Positions 1 through 8,332 of a stretch of 64,000 nt of DNA are shown piece after piece; the stretch's first letter is position 1; the number at the start of each line of letters is the position of its first letter. The notes under the pieces are model-generated. The model saw only the letters and a list, made by a program, of their open reading frames with translations, had not been told where the DNA came from and did no database searches. The DNA lies in NCBI GenBank assembly GCA_001464355.1, contig LNEU01000033.1:310001-374000 (forward strand), read 5' to 3'. This DNA comes from Burkholderiales bacterium Ga0077544. Its GTDB lineage: Bacteria > Pseudomonadota > Gammaproteobacteria > Burkholderiales > Burkholderiaceae_D. Both the position numbers and the translations under genes were made by a program.

Positions 1-1
1 T

Positions 2-316
2 GTGAATCTCAAGCAAGGCAGCGCGACAGAGTTCTCGCTGACCGAAGGCTGGAACTCGGCATTGATCGTGTTGCACGGCACGGTCTTGGTCAATGGCGCA
101 AGCGTCGCGCGCGAGGCGCAAATGGTCTTGCTGGATAGCGCAGGCAGCAAGGTTGCTATAGAAGCGAATAGTGATGCGGTTTTCTTGATACTCAGTGGCG
201 AAGCGATTAACGAAGAAATCGTTGGTCACGGCCCCTTCGTGATGAATAGCCAGGCTGAAATCATTCAGGCTATTGATGATTTCAATAACGGTCGCTTTGC
301 ACAGATACCTGCTTAA
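2..316 (+). CDS. Pirin family protein, C-terminal part (cut by window edge)
   Basis: This is the last ~104 residues of a pirin-like cupin protein whose 5' part lies before the window. The C-terminal signature is clear: a cupin strand region followed by 'GEAINEEIVGHGPFVMNS' and 'IIQAIDDFNNGRFAQIPA', which match the pirin C-terminal domain (GEP-x-EPVVxxGPFVMNT ... AIxDFxxGKFG). The GTG at base 2 is only the first in-frame start inside the window and is probably internal. Pirins are metal-binding cupins, some acting as quercetinase-like or redox-sensing proteins; the substrate here is unknown. The metal-binding N-terminal cupin cannot be seen. Confidence 0.8.
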   Translation: MNLKQGSATEFSLTEGWNSALIVLHGTVLVNGASVAREAQMVLLDSAGSKVAIEANSDAVFLILSGEAINEEIVGHGPFVMNSQAEIIQAIDDFNNGRFAQIPA

Positions 317-522
317 GCCTGTGTAAAAGAAAAATCGTGCACGTTCTGTCCGTATGATTTTCTTTTGCCGAAGCGCCTCTTCGTGTGTCTCGATGCAGGT
401 GGTCACACGAATCTCTTAGACTCAAGCCGGACATAGCGCAGCTTATGACTTTATAATTTGCGCCACTATTTACACGGCGACGTGCGAAGCGCATCCAATT
501 TCAGATTTCATTGCAAGGCAAT

Positions 523-1287
523 ATGAATACTCCGTCTAACAAAGTTACTCATTCAGGTATCAGCGCCGCCGAATGGCAAGTGCGCGTTGATCTCGCAGCT
601 TGCTATCACCTCTGCGCGTTGAAAAACTGGGACGACCTGATCTATACGCATATTTCCGCGACTGTGCCAGGCGAAGACAATCACTTTTTGATCAATCCAT
701 TTGGTTTGCGCTTTGAAGAAATCACCGCATCCAATCTGGTCAAGATCGATTTGCAAGGCAAAATCATCGGCGATCAAAACGTGCGTGTGAACGTGACCGG
801 TTTTGCGATTCATGGCGCAGTACACAGTGCACGCAAGGATGCGATGTGCGTCATGCATTTGCATAATGAAAATGGCGTCGCGGTTGGCATGCAGCAAGGC
901 GGCTTGCTGCCTTTGTCGCAACATGCGATGCGCTTTTACCAGCAGATGGGATATCACGATTACGAAGGTTTGGCCTTATCTCTCGTCGAACAGACGCGAC
1001 TGATTGAACGTCTGGGTGATTATCCGGCGATGCTGTTGCGCAATCACGGCACGCTGATCAGCGGTCGCACGATTGCTGAAGCTTATGTGTTGATGGATAC
1101 ACTGGACAAGGCGTGTGCCTTCCAGTTGAAGGCGCAGTCCGGCGGCGGCCTATTGAATATTCCATCGCCCGCAGTCTGTGCAAAAACCTACAAGGAATTG
1201 CTGGGCGACGGTTCGCCCGAAGGCATACTCGAATGGCCTGCATTGTTGCGCAAGCTGGACGCAGTATCGCCATCCTATCGACATTAA
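523..1287 (+). CDS. Class II aldolase/adducin family protein
   Basis: A 254-residue protein with the class II aldolase/adducin fold (fuculose-phosphate aldolase/adducin head type). Visible landmarks are 'HLCALKNWDDLIYTHISATVPG' near the N-terminus, the metal-binding His pair in 'CVMHLHNENGVAV', and the third His in 'LLRNHGTLISGRTIAEAY'. Proteins of this length without other domains are common in Proteobacteria and usually lack an assigned substrate. I chose the ATG at 523 over an in-frame TTG at 511 because an AAGG sits just upstream at 515-518. It lies between pirin and a 4-oxalocrotonate tautomerase-like gene, suggesting small-molecule catabolism, but the three genes are not tightly spaced. 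Confidence 0.85.
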   Translation: MNTPSNKVTHSGISAAEWQVRVDLAACYHLCALKNWDDLIYTHISATVPGEDNHFLINPFGLRFEEITASNLVKIDLQGKIIGDQNVRVNVTGFAIHGAVHSARKDAMCVMHLHNENGVAVGMQQGGLLPLSQHAMRFYQQMGYHDYEGLALSLVEQTRLIERLGDYPAMLLRNHGTLISGRTIAEAYVLMDTLDKACAFQLKAQSGGGLLNIPSPAVCAKTYKELLGDGSPEGILEWPALLRKLDAVSPSYRH

Positions 1288-1353
1288 ATCGCTAGCAGCT
1301 CAACTCATTCGCCTTGTTTCAGAATTTTATTGATTAACCGAAAAGGAAAACCC

Positions 1354-1539
1354 ATGCCAACTATTAACGTTCAATTATTCGAAGGCCGCACGATCGAACA
1401 AAAACGCGCATTCGTCAAAGCAGTGACAGAAGCAACCGTCGCAACTCTTGGCTCCAGCGCTGAATCGGTCGATATTATTATCGAAGATGTGAAGCGCGAG
1501 AACTGGTCCACCGGCGGTAAATTGTGGTCCGACGTCTGA
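1354..1539 (+). CDS. 4-oxalocrotonate tautomerase family protein
   Basis: A 61-residue protein of the 4-OT tautomerase superfamily, the normal size for the family. After removal of Met the chain starts with Pro ('PTINVQLFEGRTIEQKR'), which is the catalytic base in this family. The pattern 'FVKAVTEATVATLGSSAESVDIIIEDVKRENWSTGGKLWSD' is typical of bacterial 4-OT-like enzymes. The start at 1354 is fixed by the required Pro-2 and by an AAAAGGAAAA ribosome binding site ending 3 bases upstream. Members tautomerise 2-hydroxymuconate or related enols; the actual substrate is unknown. Confidence 0.88.
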   Translation: MPTINVQLFEGRTIEQKRAFVKAVTEATVATLGSSAESVDIIIEDVKRENWSTGGKLWSDV

Positions 1540-1621
1540 TCCAAATAAACAATGCCAGTTGCGGTGATATACCGCAGCTGGTGGTGAACCCGCCGCCATA
1601 TTCGGCGTGTTTTGTCTAAGC

Positions 1622-2032
1622 ATGCAGATCACTGATTCACTTGCAATCGACGATTGCGAAATCGATCTGACCGCCATCCGTGCGCAAGGTCCAGGTGGAC
1701 AGAATGTGAATAAAGTCGCGACCGCGATTCACTTGCGCTTCGACATAGGCGCGTCCTCATTGCCGGATTATCTGAAAGAGCGTTTGCTTCTATTGAATGA
1801 CCAGCGCATCACCAAAGAAGGCGTGATAGTCATCAAGGCGCAGCAAGGCCGCAGCCAGGAACAAAGTCGCGAAGAAGCATTGCGACGGCTGCAGGAAATC
1901 ATTGCCGGCGTCACCATCCTGCCCAAGGCACGACGCGCCACCAAGCCTACCTACGGTTCGCAACGCAAACGCCTGGATGGCAAAAATGCGCGCGGCCAGA
2001 CCAAGGCCATGCGCGGCAAAATTTCTATCTAA
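1622..2032 (+). CDS. arfB: Alternative ribosome-rescue factor / peptidyl-tRNA hydrolase ArfB
   Basis: A 136-residue protein (E. coli ArfB/YaeJ is 140) carrying the class I release factor GGQ motif in 'RAQGPGGQNVNKVATAIHLRF' around residues 23-42 and a basic C-terminal tail ('ARRATKPTYGSQRKRLDGK...RGQTKAMRGKIS') that inserts into the empty mRNA channel of stalled ribosomes. It hydrolyses peptidyl-tRNA on non-stop complexes without needing a stop codon. Start chosen at the ATG at 1622, which gives the family N-terminus; an upstream GTG at 1607 is in frame but less likely. It reads as a single gene. Confidence 0.92.
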   Translation: MQITDSLAIDDCEIDLTAIRAQGPGGQNVNKVATAIHLRFDIGASSLPDYLKERLLLLNDQRITKEGVIVIKAQQGRSQEQSREEALRRLQEIIAGVTILPKARRATKPTYGSQRKRLDGKNARGQTKAMRGKISI

Positions 2033-2151
2033 CCATACTCTTTCTTCGCGGCAAGCCTGTATGTGACGTAGCGCACTGACCTTTTGTCACACCTCGACGA
2101 TGCTGGCAAAATGAACACTCTGATCCCAATATTGCAGCCGCGAGATCCATC

Positions 2152-2733
2152 ATGAACAAAGCATTTGTGAAGGAAGGTGACGACGATCTCTTGTCGCCCT
2201 TGCCGGAAATGCCGACCGGTGTGCGCAATTACATTACGCGCATCGGATATCAGCACATGCAAACCGAGTTGCGGCATATGCTGGACTCTTTGCATAGTGC
2301 GACATTGGCGCTGGCTGACGAGCGCAGCCCGGATGCCGATTTGATAGAAGGTTCGGCCGAACAAAATATCCGTGAAATCGAACAGCGTATTCACTATTTG
2401 CAAACACGGCTGGACATGGCAGAGATAGTCGATCCGACCGTTCATGCCGGTGAAAAGCAGATATTTTTCGGCGCCTGCGTGACCTATGAAAACGAACGCC
2501 ATGAATCCCAGACAGTGACGATCGTCGGCCTGGATGAACTGGATCCGGACAAAGGAAAAATCAGTTGGTTATCGCCGGTGGCGCAAGCGCTGCTCAATGC
2601 ATTTGAAGGCGATAGCGTAGTGCTGAAAATTCCGGCAGGGGATGAAAAACTGCACATATCGACAGTGCTTTATCCATCCCTAGTTGAACCGGATGCAGAT
2701 GCCACAGGTCTTACTAATACTGGTCTTGAATAA
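2152..2733 (+). CDS. GreA/GreB-family transcription elongation factor (GreB-like)
   Basis: A 193-residue protein, longer than E. coli GreB (158), with an N-terminal extension ('MNKAFVKEGDDDLLSPLPEMPTG') before the Gre coiled coil ('NYITRIGYQHMQTELRHML...ERSPDADLIEGSAEQNIREIEQRIHYLQTRL') and an FKBP-like C-terminal domain ('ISWLSPVAQALLNAFEGDSVVLKIPAGDEKLHIS'). Gre factors enter the RNA polymerase secondary channel and stimulate cleavage of backtracked RNA through acidic residues at the coiled-coil tip. Aligning with GreB 'DRSENAD', the tip here reads 'ERSPDAD', so acidic residues remain but the order differs. This extended form is common in Burkholderiales. No operon partner. Confidence 0.85.
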   Translation: MNKAFVKEGDDDLLSPLPEMPTGVRNYITRIGYQHMQTELRHMLDSLHSATLALADERSPDADLIEGSAEQNIREIEQRIHYLQTRLDMAEIVDPTVHAGEKQIFFGACVTYENERHESQTVTIVGLDELDPDKGKISWLSPVAQALLNAFEGDSVVLKIPAGDEKLHISTVLYPSLVEPDADATGLTNTGLE

Positions 2734-2777
2734 AGACGACTGTATTCGACAAGCGTTGATAAACATTCACGCCGTAA

Positions 2778-3212
<435 letters not shown>

Positions 3213-3239
3213 GTTCGCCAACTGTTGTTAGAAACAACA

Positions 3240-3294
3240 CGCGTAAAGTGGATACTTCGTGCGCGTGAAGGCTTTGAATCGAAGTCTTTACGCG
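3240..3294. repeat. Interrupted inverted repeat (stem-loop) in intergenic DNA
   Basis: CGCGTAAAG at 3240-3248 is perfectly complementary to CTTTACGCG at 3286-3294, and inside it CTTCG at 3255-3259 pairs with CGAAG at 3280-3284. The arms enclose about 20 bases. There is no T tract after either arm, so it is not a standard intrinsic terminator. It lies 28 bases after the TFPASDP gene and well before the TPP riboswitch. Role unknown; it may act as a factor-dependent 3' end or RNA stabiliser. Confidence 0.4.
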
Positions 3295-3475
3295 GATCGT
3301 GGGCTTCCTCTTTCTTTTCCTGAATAGCCGTGCGAGTGCGGCGTTGGATAATTCCAACACCGCGCTGCTGCTTCGCCACGCTTAAATTGACCTCGGTTAA
3401 GATCGGCGATATTTACTGCAACATTCGGTAAATATGCCGTTCCGCTCGCTACTTTTTCCATGTTAGTATCCGCTC

Positions 3476-3560
3476 CACGCTAGGGGTCCTAAAGACAAAT
3501 GTCTTCGGGTGAGATGAAACCCTTGAACCTGACCTGGATAATGCCAGCGTAGGGAAGCGC
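3476..3560 (+). promoter_or_regulatory. TPP (thiamine pyrophosphate) riboswitch, THI box
   Basis: The THI-box core is plainly present: GGGGTCC near 3483, then GGGTGAGATGAAACCC (3527-region, the 'CUGAGA' pyrimidine-sensing arm as GUGAGAU), CCTTGAACCTGACCTGGATA, and ATGCCAGCGTAGGGAAGCG. The outer helix can form between CGCT (3478-3481) and AGCG (3556-3559). This element binds thiamine pyrophosphate and normally lowers expression when TPP is plentiful. It ends about 84 bases before the ATG of the TonB-dependent receptor and points in its direction, so that gene is predicted to be thiamine-repressed. I did not identify a clear terminator, so translational control is more likely. Confidence 0.93.
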
Positions 3561-3643
3561 AAAGCCACTCAAGGTCATTCCCGCAGAGATTCTTTGTTCC
3601 TTCCTTCGCTTGCCTGTCCATAACGCGATTGAGTGAGCAAACC

Positions 3644-5836
3644 ATGTCCGCATTTCCTTCCCGTCACAAACTGATCGCACTGGCCGTTGCCTGCGCGTTC
3701 GCGCCTGCAGCCTTTGCGCAGACTGCCGACAAATCAGATAACGTCTTGCCCGAGGTTGTCGTGACATCGGCACCGGCCGACGGCATCGCCCGCAATGCCA
3801 GCATCGGCAGCTTTTCCGAAGCGCCACTGCGCGAAACGCCGGCTTCCATCAGTGTCATTACCAGCGAGCAGATGCAGGAGCGCAGCATTCGCACCGCGAC
3901 CGATGCAGTCAAATACGATGCCAGCGTGCAGAACTCGTACAACGCGGTGGGTTTGTCAGACTGGTTTGCGATACGCGGCTTTACGCTCGACATGGGCAAC
4001 AACTATCGCAAGGATGGGATGGTGATCCTCGCGCACTCTTCGATTCCTATGGAAAACAAGGAGCGACTGGAAATCCTGAAAGGCTTGGCAGGTCTGCAGG
4101 CAGGGATTGCCTCTTCCGGCGGCATTCTGAATTACGTCACCAAACGTCCAACTGATACGCCTTTACGTTCAGTAACGTTTGAAGTGCGCGAGCGTGGTTC
4201 TATTTATGGTGCCATCGATCTCGGTGGCCGTTCCGACAATGGCGTATTCGGCTACCGTATCAACGCGGCCGCAGAAGATACCAAGTCCTATGTGCAGGGG
4301 TCGAATGGCGATCGAAAATTTGTTTCCGGTGCGTTTGACTGGCGTTTGAGTTCGCGCGCTTTGCTGTCGGTCGATATGGATTATCAACACAAGTCGCAGC
4401 TGACAGTGCCGGGCTTTCAGTTGCTCGGTCTGGATCAGCGTCTTCCGACAGGCGTGAGTGGCAAGACCATGTTGAACAATCAAACCTGGAGTTTGCCGGT
4501 TACCGATGACACCAATAATCTGGGCGTCAAATTCGAGTACGAGTTGAATGACAATTGGCGTACCACCTTGCAGGCAAACAAATTCGAATTGCGTCGTGAT
4601 GATGCGGTTGCTTTGTCTTCAGGATGTACAACGCCGGGACAAATTTTAAATTTTGGCTACTGTGACAACGGCGATTTCGGTTTGTATGATTTGCGTAGAG
4701 ATAATGACAAACGCACGGTCATGACCACGCAGGCGATGTTGCAAGGAAAATTCCTGACTGGAAGTATCGGCCATGAACTGACAACCGGCTTGTCGACCTT
4801 GAATAGAAGGGACAGTTTTGCTGATTATTTGTTTACTTCGACAGTCGGCGGTCTGCCCGGCAACATCTATACGACGCCGCAGAGAAATTTGATTCCGCAG
4901 CAAACAACTCCGGTTGCGCTACGCCGCAAAGAAGAAGAGCAATCATTTTTTGTTCAGGATGTGATGGCATTGAACGAACAGTTCAAATTGCATGCGGGTG
5001 TGCGTTACACAAAACTCAAACGTGTTCAGTTTAATTCAAGCGGTAGTTTGATTCGGACAACTGATGATGACTATGTTTTGCCTAACGTTGCCTTAGTCTA
5101 TAGTCCGACCAAGACCTTGTCCCTCTATGCATCGGCTTCACAAGGTTTAGAGCCGGGCGGAGAGATTCCGTCACCTCTGACAAACTCAGAATCAGTATTG
5201 GATCCTTATAAATCCAAGCAGTTCGAGTTGGGTGTAAAAGCAGATATTACACAAGACGTCAGCGTCTCCGCTGCTCTGTTCCAAATCAAACGTCACAACG
5301 AATATGTGAAGGCATCGAGCAACCTCGCGACGGCAAGTGTTGATTCGTACGTAACAGCCGGGGAGCAAGTTAATCGCGGTATTGAACTCGCAGCACAAGG
5401 TCGGGCCACGCGTGACCTGATGCTGGGGGCCAGCTTTGTCGCATTGCAGGCCAAGGCAGAAGGTACCGGTGACGCTAATATAGAAGGCAAGCGTGTCGGC
5501 AATGTGCCGAAATTCAAATCGGCGATTTACATGGACTATGCATTGCCGCAAATGCCGGCCGTGAAGCTGAGCGCAACATGGATATATTCGACTAGCAAAA
5601 CATTCGCACCCAACAGTCAAATTGCTTCTTTGAACAAAAAAGTAGATGGCTATCATGTGCTGAATCTGGGTGCGCGCTACGCCACCAAGTTCGGTAATAC
5701 AGCAACGACTATCCGCTTCGGTGTTGATAACGTCTTCAACAAGTTCTACTGGGGTGATACGTCGAACGCCTTCGGTGGTTACCTGATTCCGGGCGCGCCT
5801 CGTGTATTCCGCTTGTCTACGCAATTCGATTTTTAA
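3644..5836 (+). CDS. TonB-dependent outer membrane receptor, predicted thiamine (or precursor) receptor
   Basis: A 730-residue outer membrane receptor. The N-terminus is a signal peptide ('HKLIALAVACAFAPAAFAQ'), then a TonB box ('LPEVVVTS'), a plug domain ('RETPASISVITSEQMQERSIRTATDAVKYDASV', 'WFAIRGFTLD', 'ERLEILKGLAGLQAGIASSGGILNYVTKRP') and a long beta barrel ending in 'APRVFRLSTQFDF' with the terminal aromatic Phe. By family alone it would be called a siderophore receptor. The TPP riboswitch directly upstream, together with the PnuC-type transporter and kinase converging from the other side, argues for thiamine or a thiamine precursor as ligand (inference). Start taken at 3644 because it gives the signal peptide; an in-frame TTG lies at 3629. 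Confidence 0.88.
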   Translation: MSAFPSRHKLIALAVACAFAPAAFAQTADKSDNVLPEVVVTSAPADGIARNASIGSFSEAPLRETPASISVITSEQMQERSIRTATDAVKYDASVQNSYNAVGLSDWFAIRGFTLDMGNNYRKDGMVILAHSSIPMENKERLEILKGLAGLQAGIASSGGILNYVTKRPTDTPLRSVTFEVRERGSIYGAIDLGGRSDNGVFGYRINAAAEDTKSYVQGSNGDRKFVSGAFDWRLSSRALLSVDMDYQHKSQLTVPGFQLLGLDQRLPTGVSGKTMLNNQTWSLPVTDDTNNLGVKFEYELNDNWRTTLQANKFELRRDDAVALSSGCTTPGQILNFGYCDNGDFGLYDLRRDNDKRTVMTTQAMLQGKFLTGSIGHELTTGLSTLNRRDSFADYLFTSTVGGLPGNIYTTPQRNLIPQQTTPVALRRKEEEQSFFVQDVMALNEQFKLHAGVRYTKLKRVQFNSSGSLIRTTDDDYVLPNVALVYSPTKTLSLYASASQGLEPGGEIPSPLTNSESVLDPYKSKQFELGVKADITQDVSVSAALFQIKRHNEYVKASSNLATASVDSYVTAGEQVNRGIELAAQGRATRDLMLGASFVALQAKAEGTGDANIEGKRVGNVPKFKSAIYMDYALPQMPAVKLSATWIYSTSKTFAPNSQIASLNKKVDGYHVLNLGARYATKFGNTATTIRFGVDNVFNKFYWGDTSNAFGGYLIPGAPRVFRLSTQFDF

Positions 5837-5852
5837 GACAGGTTCTTCGCGA

Positions 5853-5882
5853 CAAAAACGCCGCCTTAGCGCGGCGTTTTTT
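5853..5882. terminator. Bidirectional intrinsic terminator
   Basis: AACGCCGC (5857-5864) pairs with GCGGCGTT (5871-5878) around the loop CTTAGC, flanked by an A run on the left and a T run on the right, so it can end transcription both of the TonB receptor and of the convergent NadR-like kinase gene. Confidence 0.88.
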
Positions 5883-6423
5883 ATTGGCAGCTTCGATTCG
5901 CGTCGCGTTGTGCGAGATAACTTTCCACCTGGGCTATTCGTTGTTGGGTAGTGCCGGTTACGAGCACATGCGCGAAGCCGGCAGCATGTATTTTGCACAT
6001 TAATCTGCTGTGGATTTGCTGGCGCACTGCGTCGGATTCGCGCTGCAAGCCGTCAGGCATCCACGGCGTGGTGGGTGCCGTGACGATGGTGGCGGCGTAA
6101 TCATGTGCGTCTGCCAGTGCCTTCAATGCGACATCGGTCTGACCAAAATAATGCTCGCTGTACACGGCAGTCATCAATGGCGAGGTGTCGCAGAACAAGT
6201 AGCGTTTCGCGCTGGTTTCGCCTTTGTTCTCGCGCTCACGTTGCGTGCTTGCGATGAAAAACTGCTCGTCAGCGCGTGGTGTACGTTGCCGCAATTCGAC
6301 AAATTCACGCAGATATTCAGGGACCCATACCGTGCAGTAGTGTGTGGCGAGGGCAGCTGCCAGTGTTGATTTTCCGGTTGATTCCGCGCCGAGGATGACA
6401 ACGCGTTGTATGCCCGTACTCAT
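5881..6423 (-). CDS. NadR-like P-loop kinase (ribosylnicotinamide kinase family; thiamine kinase candidate)
   Basis: A 180-residue AAA/P-loop nucleoside kinase. The Walker A motif is 'GAESTGKST' at about residues 11-19, followed by 'VPEYLREFVELR', 'DEQFFIASTQREREN' and 'YLFCDTSPLMTAVYSEHYFG', the same order as in the kinase domain of NadR. NadR kinases phosphorylate nicotinamide riboside after PnuC uptake and thereby trap it. This start overlaps the stop of the upstream PnuC-type gene by four bases (ATGA), implying translational coupling. Because the locus converges on a TPP-riboswitch-controlled receptor, the substrate may be thiamine rather than nicotinamide riboside (inference). No adenylyltransferase or DNA-binding domain is present. 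Confidence 0.82.
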   Translation of the reverse strand: MSTGIQRVVILGAESTGKSTLAAALATHYCTVWVPEYLREFVELRQRTPRADEQFFIASTQRERENKGETSAKRYLFCDTSPLMTAVYSEHYFGQTDVALKALADAHDYAATIVTAPTTPWMPDGLQRESDAVRQQIHSRLMCKIHAAGFAHVLVTGTTQQRIAQVESYLAQRDANRSCQ

Positions 6424-7028
6424 GGCGTGGACTCTTTTGCAGCCAGCGTTTTCTTCCATGCCAGCAGGCCGACGCAGGCAAGGATGGCGAACAGGCCATA
6501 GAGCATGGCAGTCAGGTACAGGTTTTTGTGCAGATATAAACCTATGTAGAGCAGGTCTATGGCTATCCACAAGTGCCAGTTTTCCAGCGTTTTGCGCGTC
6601 AGCAGATACTGCGCGACCAGACTGCCGGCAGTCAGGAAGGCATCGCTGTGTGCGACATCAGTGTCTGTAAAGGTGCGCAGTAGCGCCGCCACGCATGCAT
6701 ATACAAGTGCCCAGGCTAGGACAACGATTGCCCAGCCTTTTGCACTCAAGCGTGACACAGCGATGCCTTGCCGGTCACTGCCACCGAACAGCCATTGGTA
6801 CCAGCCCCACAGCGAGACAGCGATGAAGACAAATTGCAGCCCCATGTCGCCGTAGATTTTTGCTTCGTAGAATACGATCGCATACAGTCCGGCCGACGTC
6901 ATTGCAAACAGCCATGCCCACGGCGATTGCACTATGTTGAGCCACACCATCGCGATGGCGAGCGCAAACGACAGCATCTCGAGCAGTGATGTATCGATCA
7001 GGCCAAACAGGGAGAGGGTGTCAGTCAT
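6420..7028 (-). CDS. PnuC/PnuT-type vitamin transporter
   Basis: A 202-residue membrane protein with six to seven hydrophobic segments and PnuC family landmarks: 'SPWAWLFAMTSAGLYAIVFYEAKIYGDMGLQFVFIAVSLWGWYQW' in the first half and 'TRKTLENWHLWIAIDLLYIGLYLHKNLYLTAMLYGLFAILACVGLLAWKK' in the second. PnuC proteins are facilitators that depend on cytoplasmic phosphorylation of their vitamin, nicotinamide riboside for classic PnuC and thiamine for PnuT. The coupled downstream kinase fits this trapping mechanism. The nearby TPP riboswitch favours a PnuT assignment, but no riboswitch is visible in front of this gene itself, so the ligand is uncertain. Confidence 0.88.
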   Translation of the reverse strand: MTDTLSLFGLIDTSLLEMLSFALAIAMVWLNIVQSPWAWLFAMTSAGLYAIVFYEAKIYGDMGLQFVFIAVSLWGWYQWLFGGSDRQGIAVSRLSAKGWAIVVLAWALVYACVAALLRTFTDTDVAHSDAFLTAGSLVAQYLLTRKTLENWHLWIAIDLLYIGLYLHKNLYLTAMLYGLFAILACVGLLAWKKTLAAKESTP

Positions 7029-7176
7029 GCAGAACTGCGGGTCGCGATGGAAGGTTGTTCAGCACAGGTGTGCCGCAACTCCGCAGTATAGAGAAAAACA
7101 TGCAACGCAGCACTTCATCCAGCTGCTGCGTTGCATCTATGTCAAATACAAAAATGGCTGTATTTGTGGGGATGCA

Positions 7177-7674
7177 TTAGAGTTTGATTTCGACGTGCTC
7201 GCCCATATCGGCAGGCCGCTTGCCGGTTAGTACGCCTTTGGCAATCGCAAACAATTGCGTCATCTTGCTCGCTGTCGCATCCCAGTATTCAGCGCTGTGA
7301 ATATCCACATTGATCAGCGCCAGATGCGGATCATCCAAGGCCTCGGGAAACCAGACACCTACCATGGGGTTCCATAATTCTTCCGCTTTATCGCGATTTC
7401 TGATCAGCATCGCGCGACCGGATATCGAGACATACAAGCTGTCTTCGGGTTTGGCAAACGTGACATTAACCAGCGGTTGTGCCGCCAGATTTTTGACGAA
7501 GGCCGATTCATCCGACGTAAAGAACCATAGCTGGCCCTGGCTATCGATTTGCTGGCTGGTCATCGGACGGCTGGATAACGACAGATCAGGATTGGTGGTC
7601 GTGAACATGCCAAACTTGACGTCTTCCACCTTGTCGCGCAGCGTTGCCAATTGATCTTGATGTGCACTGCTCAT
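7177..7674 (-). CDS. Pyridoxamine 5'-phosphate oxidase-like flavin-binding protein (general stress protein 26 type)
   Basis: A 165-residue protein of the split-barrel FMN-binding fold. Characteristic segments are 'VKFGMFTTTNPDLSLSSRPMTSQQIDSQGQLWFFTSDESAFVKNLAAQPLVNVTFAKPEDSLYVSISGRAMLIRN' and 'WNPMVGVWFPEALDDPHLALINVDIHSAEYWD', as in Xanthomonas and Bacillus general stress proteins that bind FMN or FAD. No catalytic role is established for this subgroup. A strong AAGGAG ribosome binding site precedes the ATG. The gene is alone, with a spaced divergent neighbour. Confidence 0.85.
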   Translation of the reverse strand: MSSAHQDQLATLRDKVEDVKFGMFTTTNPDLSLSSRPMTSQQIDSQGQLWFFTSDESAFVKNLAAQPLVNVTFAKPEDSLYVSISGRAMLIRNRDKAEELWNPMVGVWFPEALDDPHLALINVDIHSAEYWDATASKMTQLFAIAKGVLTGKRPADMGEHVEIKL

Positions 7675-7931
7675 ATCGTTCTCCTTGATGCGCGGTTGAT
7701 TTGGCGCCTGCTATATCTGATCACGATAGTGCCTCGCGCAATCGCGCTCAGTGCGCCAGCGCACTTACCCGGTATTCAAGTCATCGAACAATGTTTGTGG
7801 GATTTTTCTTACGACAGATCGGGCTGAAATCCTATGGTTGATATGGTTGGCATTGGATAAATTGAGAGCTCGAAAAAATTTCACAAAATGTCACATTGTT
7901 GAAAAGAAATTAATGAACATAAGGACAGAGT

Positions 7932-8090
7932 TTGATTAACATTATTAAGTCCTTGTCCTGCATAGGAATGATTGCAGCGGCAGGATGGTTTTCCGTGGCA
8001 CCCGATTTTGCAGCAGTACTGACAGGAATTCTGTTCCTGACTGTTTTCATGATTGCCTTCTTGCCGATTACAACTGATCAGCAGGTTTGA
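7932..8090 (+). CDS. Putative 52-residue hydrophobic membrane peptide (TTG start)
   Basis: A short open frame reading MINIIKSLSCIGMIAAAGW then FSVAPDFAAVLTGILFLTV and FMIAFLPITTDQQV. It has two hydrophobic stretches and a charged tail, as expected for a small inner membrane protein. The TTG start is preceded by AAGGA at 7921-7925, six bases away. An internal ATG at 7968 is an alternative start. It sits about 240 bases upstream of the KaiC-like gene on the same strand. I do not recognise a family. Support is the ribosome binding site plus coherent composition only. Confidence 0.45.
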   Translation: MINIIKSLSCIGMIAAAGWFSVAPDFAAVLTGILFLTVFMIAFLPITTDQQV

Positions 8091-8332
8091 GAAGGTTCGC
8101 TTTTTACCAATCACTCTTTTCGATCTTCGTTGCAAAACGAACTCGAAACCAGCCCGAATCCAGCCGAATCAGCTGCGTACAAAGTTGCGCCCGACAGCAA
8201 TCCTGGAGCGTTCGTAAATACGAGTTACTCATAGCAGCTAGTTTTCACGCTGCAGTTCTCCCGGTATCCAATGCGCGCTTACGGCGTTCCACGAAACTAA
8301 AAATATGAAATTGACAAGAGGGAGGATGTTGC

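Noticed and set aside
5192-5998. 268-residue minus-strand frame at the end of the TonB receptor gene
   Set aside because: Overlaps the receptor, the terminator and the kinase gene; no coherent protein features.
7751-7939. 62-residue plus-strand frame in the gap before the KaiC locus
   Set aside because: No ribosome binding site and no recognisable pattern; the overlapping TTG-started peptide at 7932 has better support.
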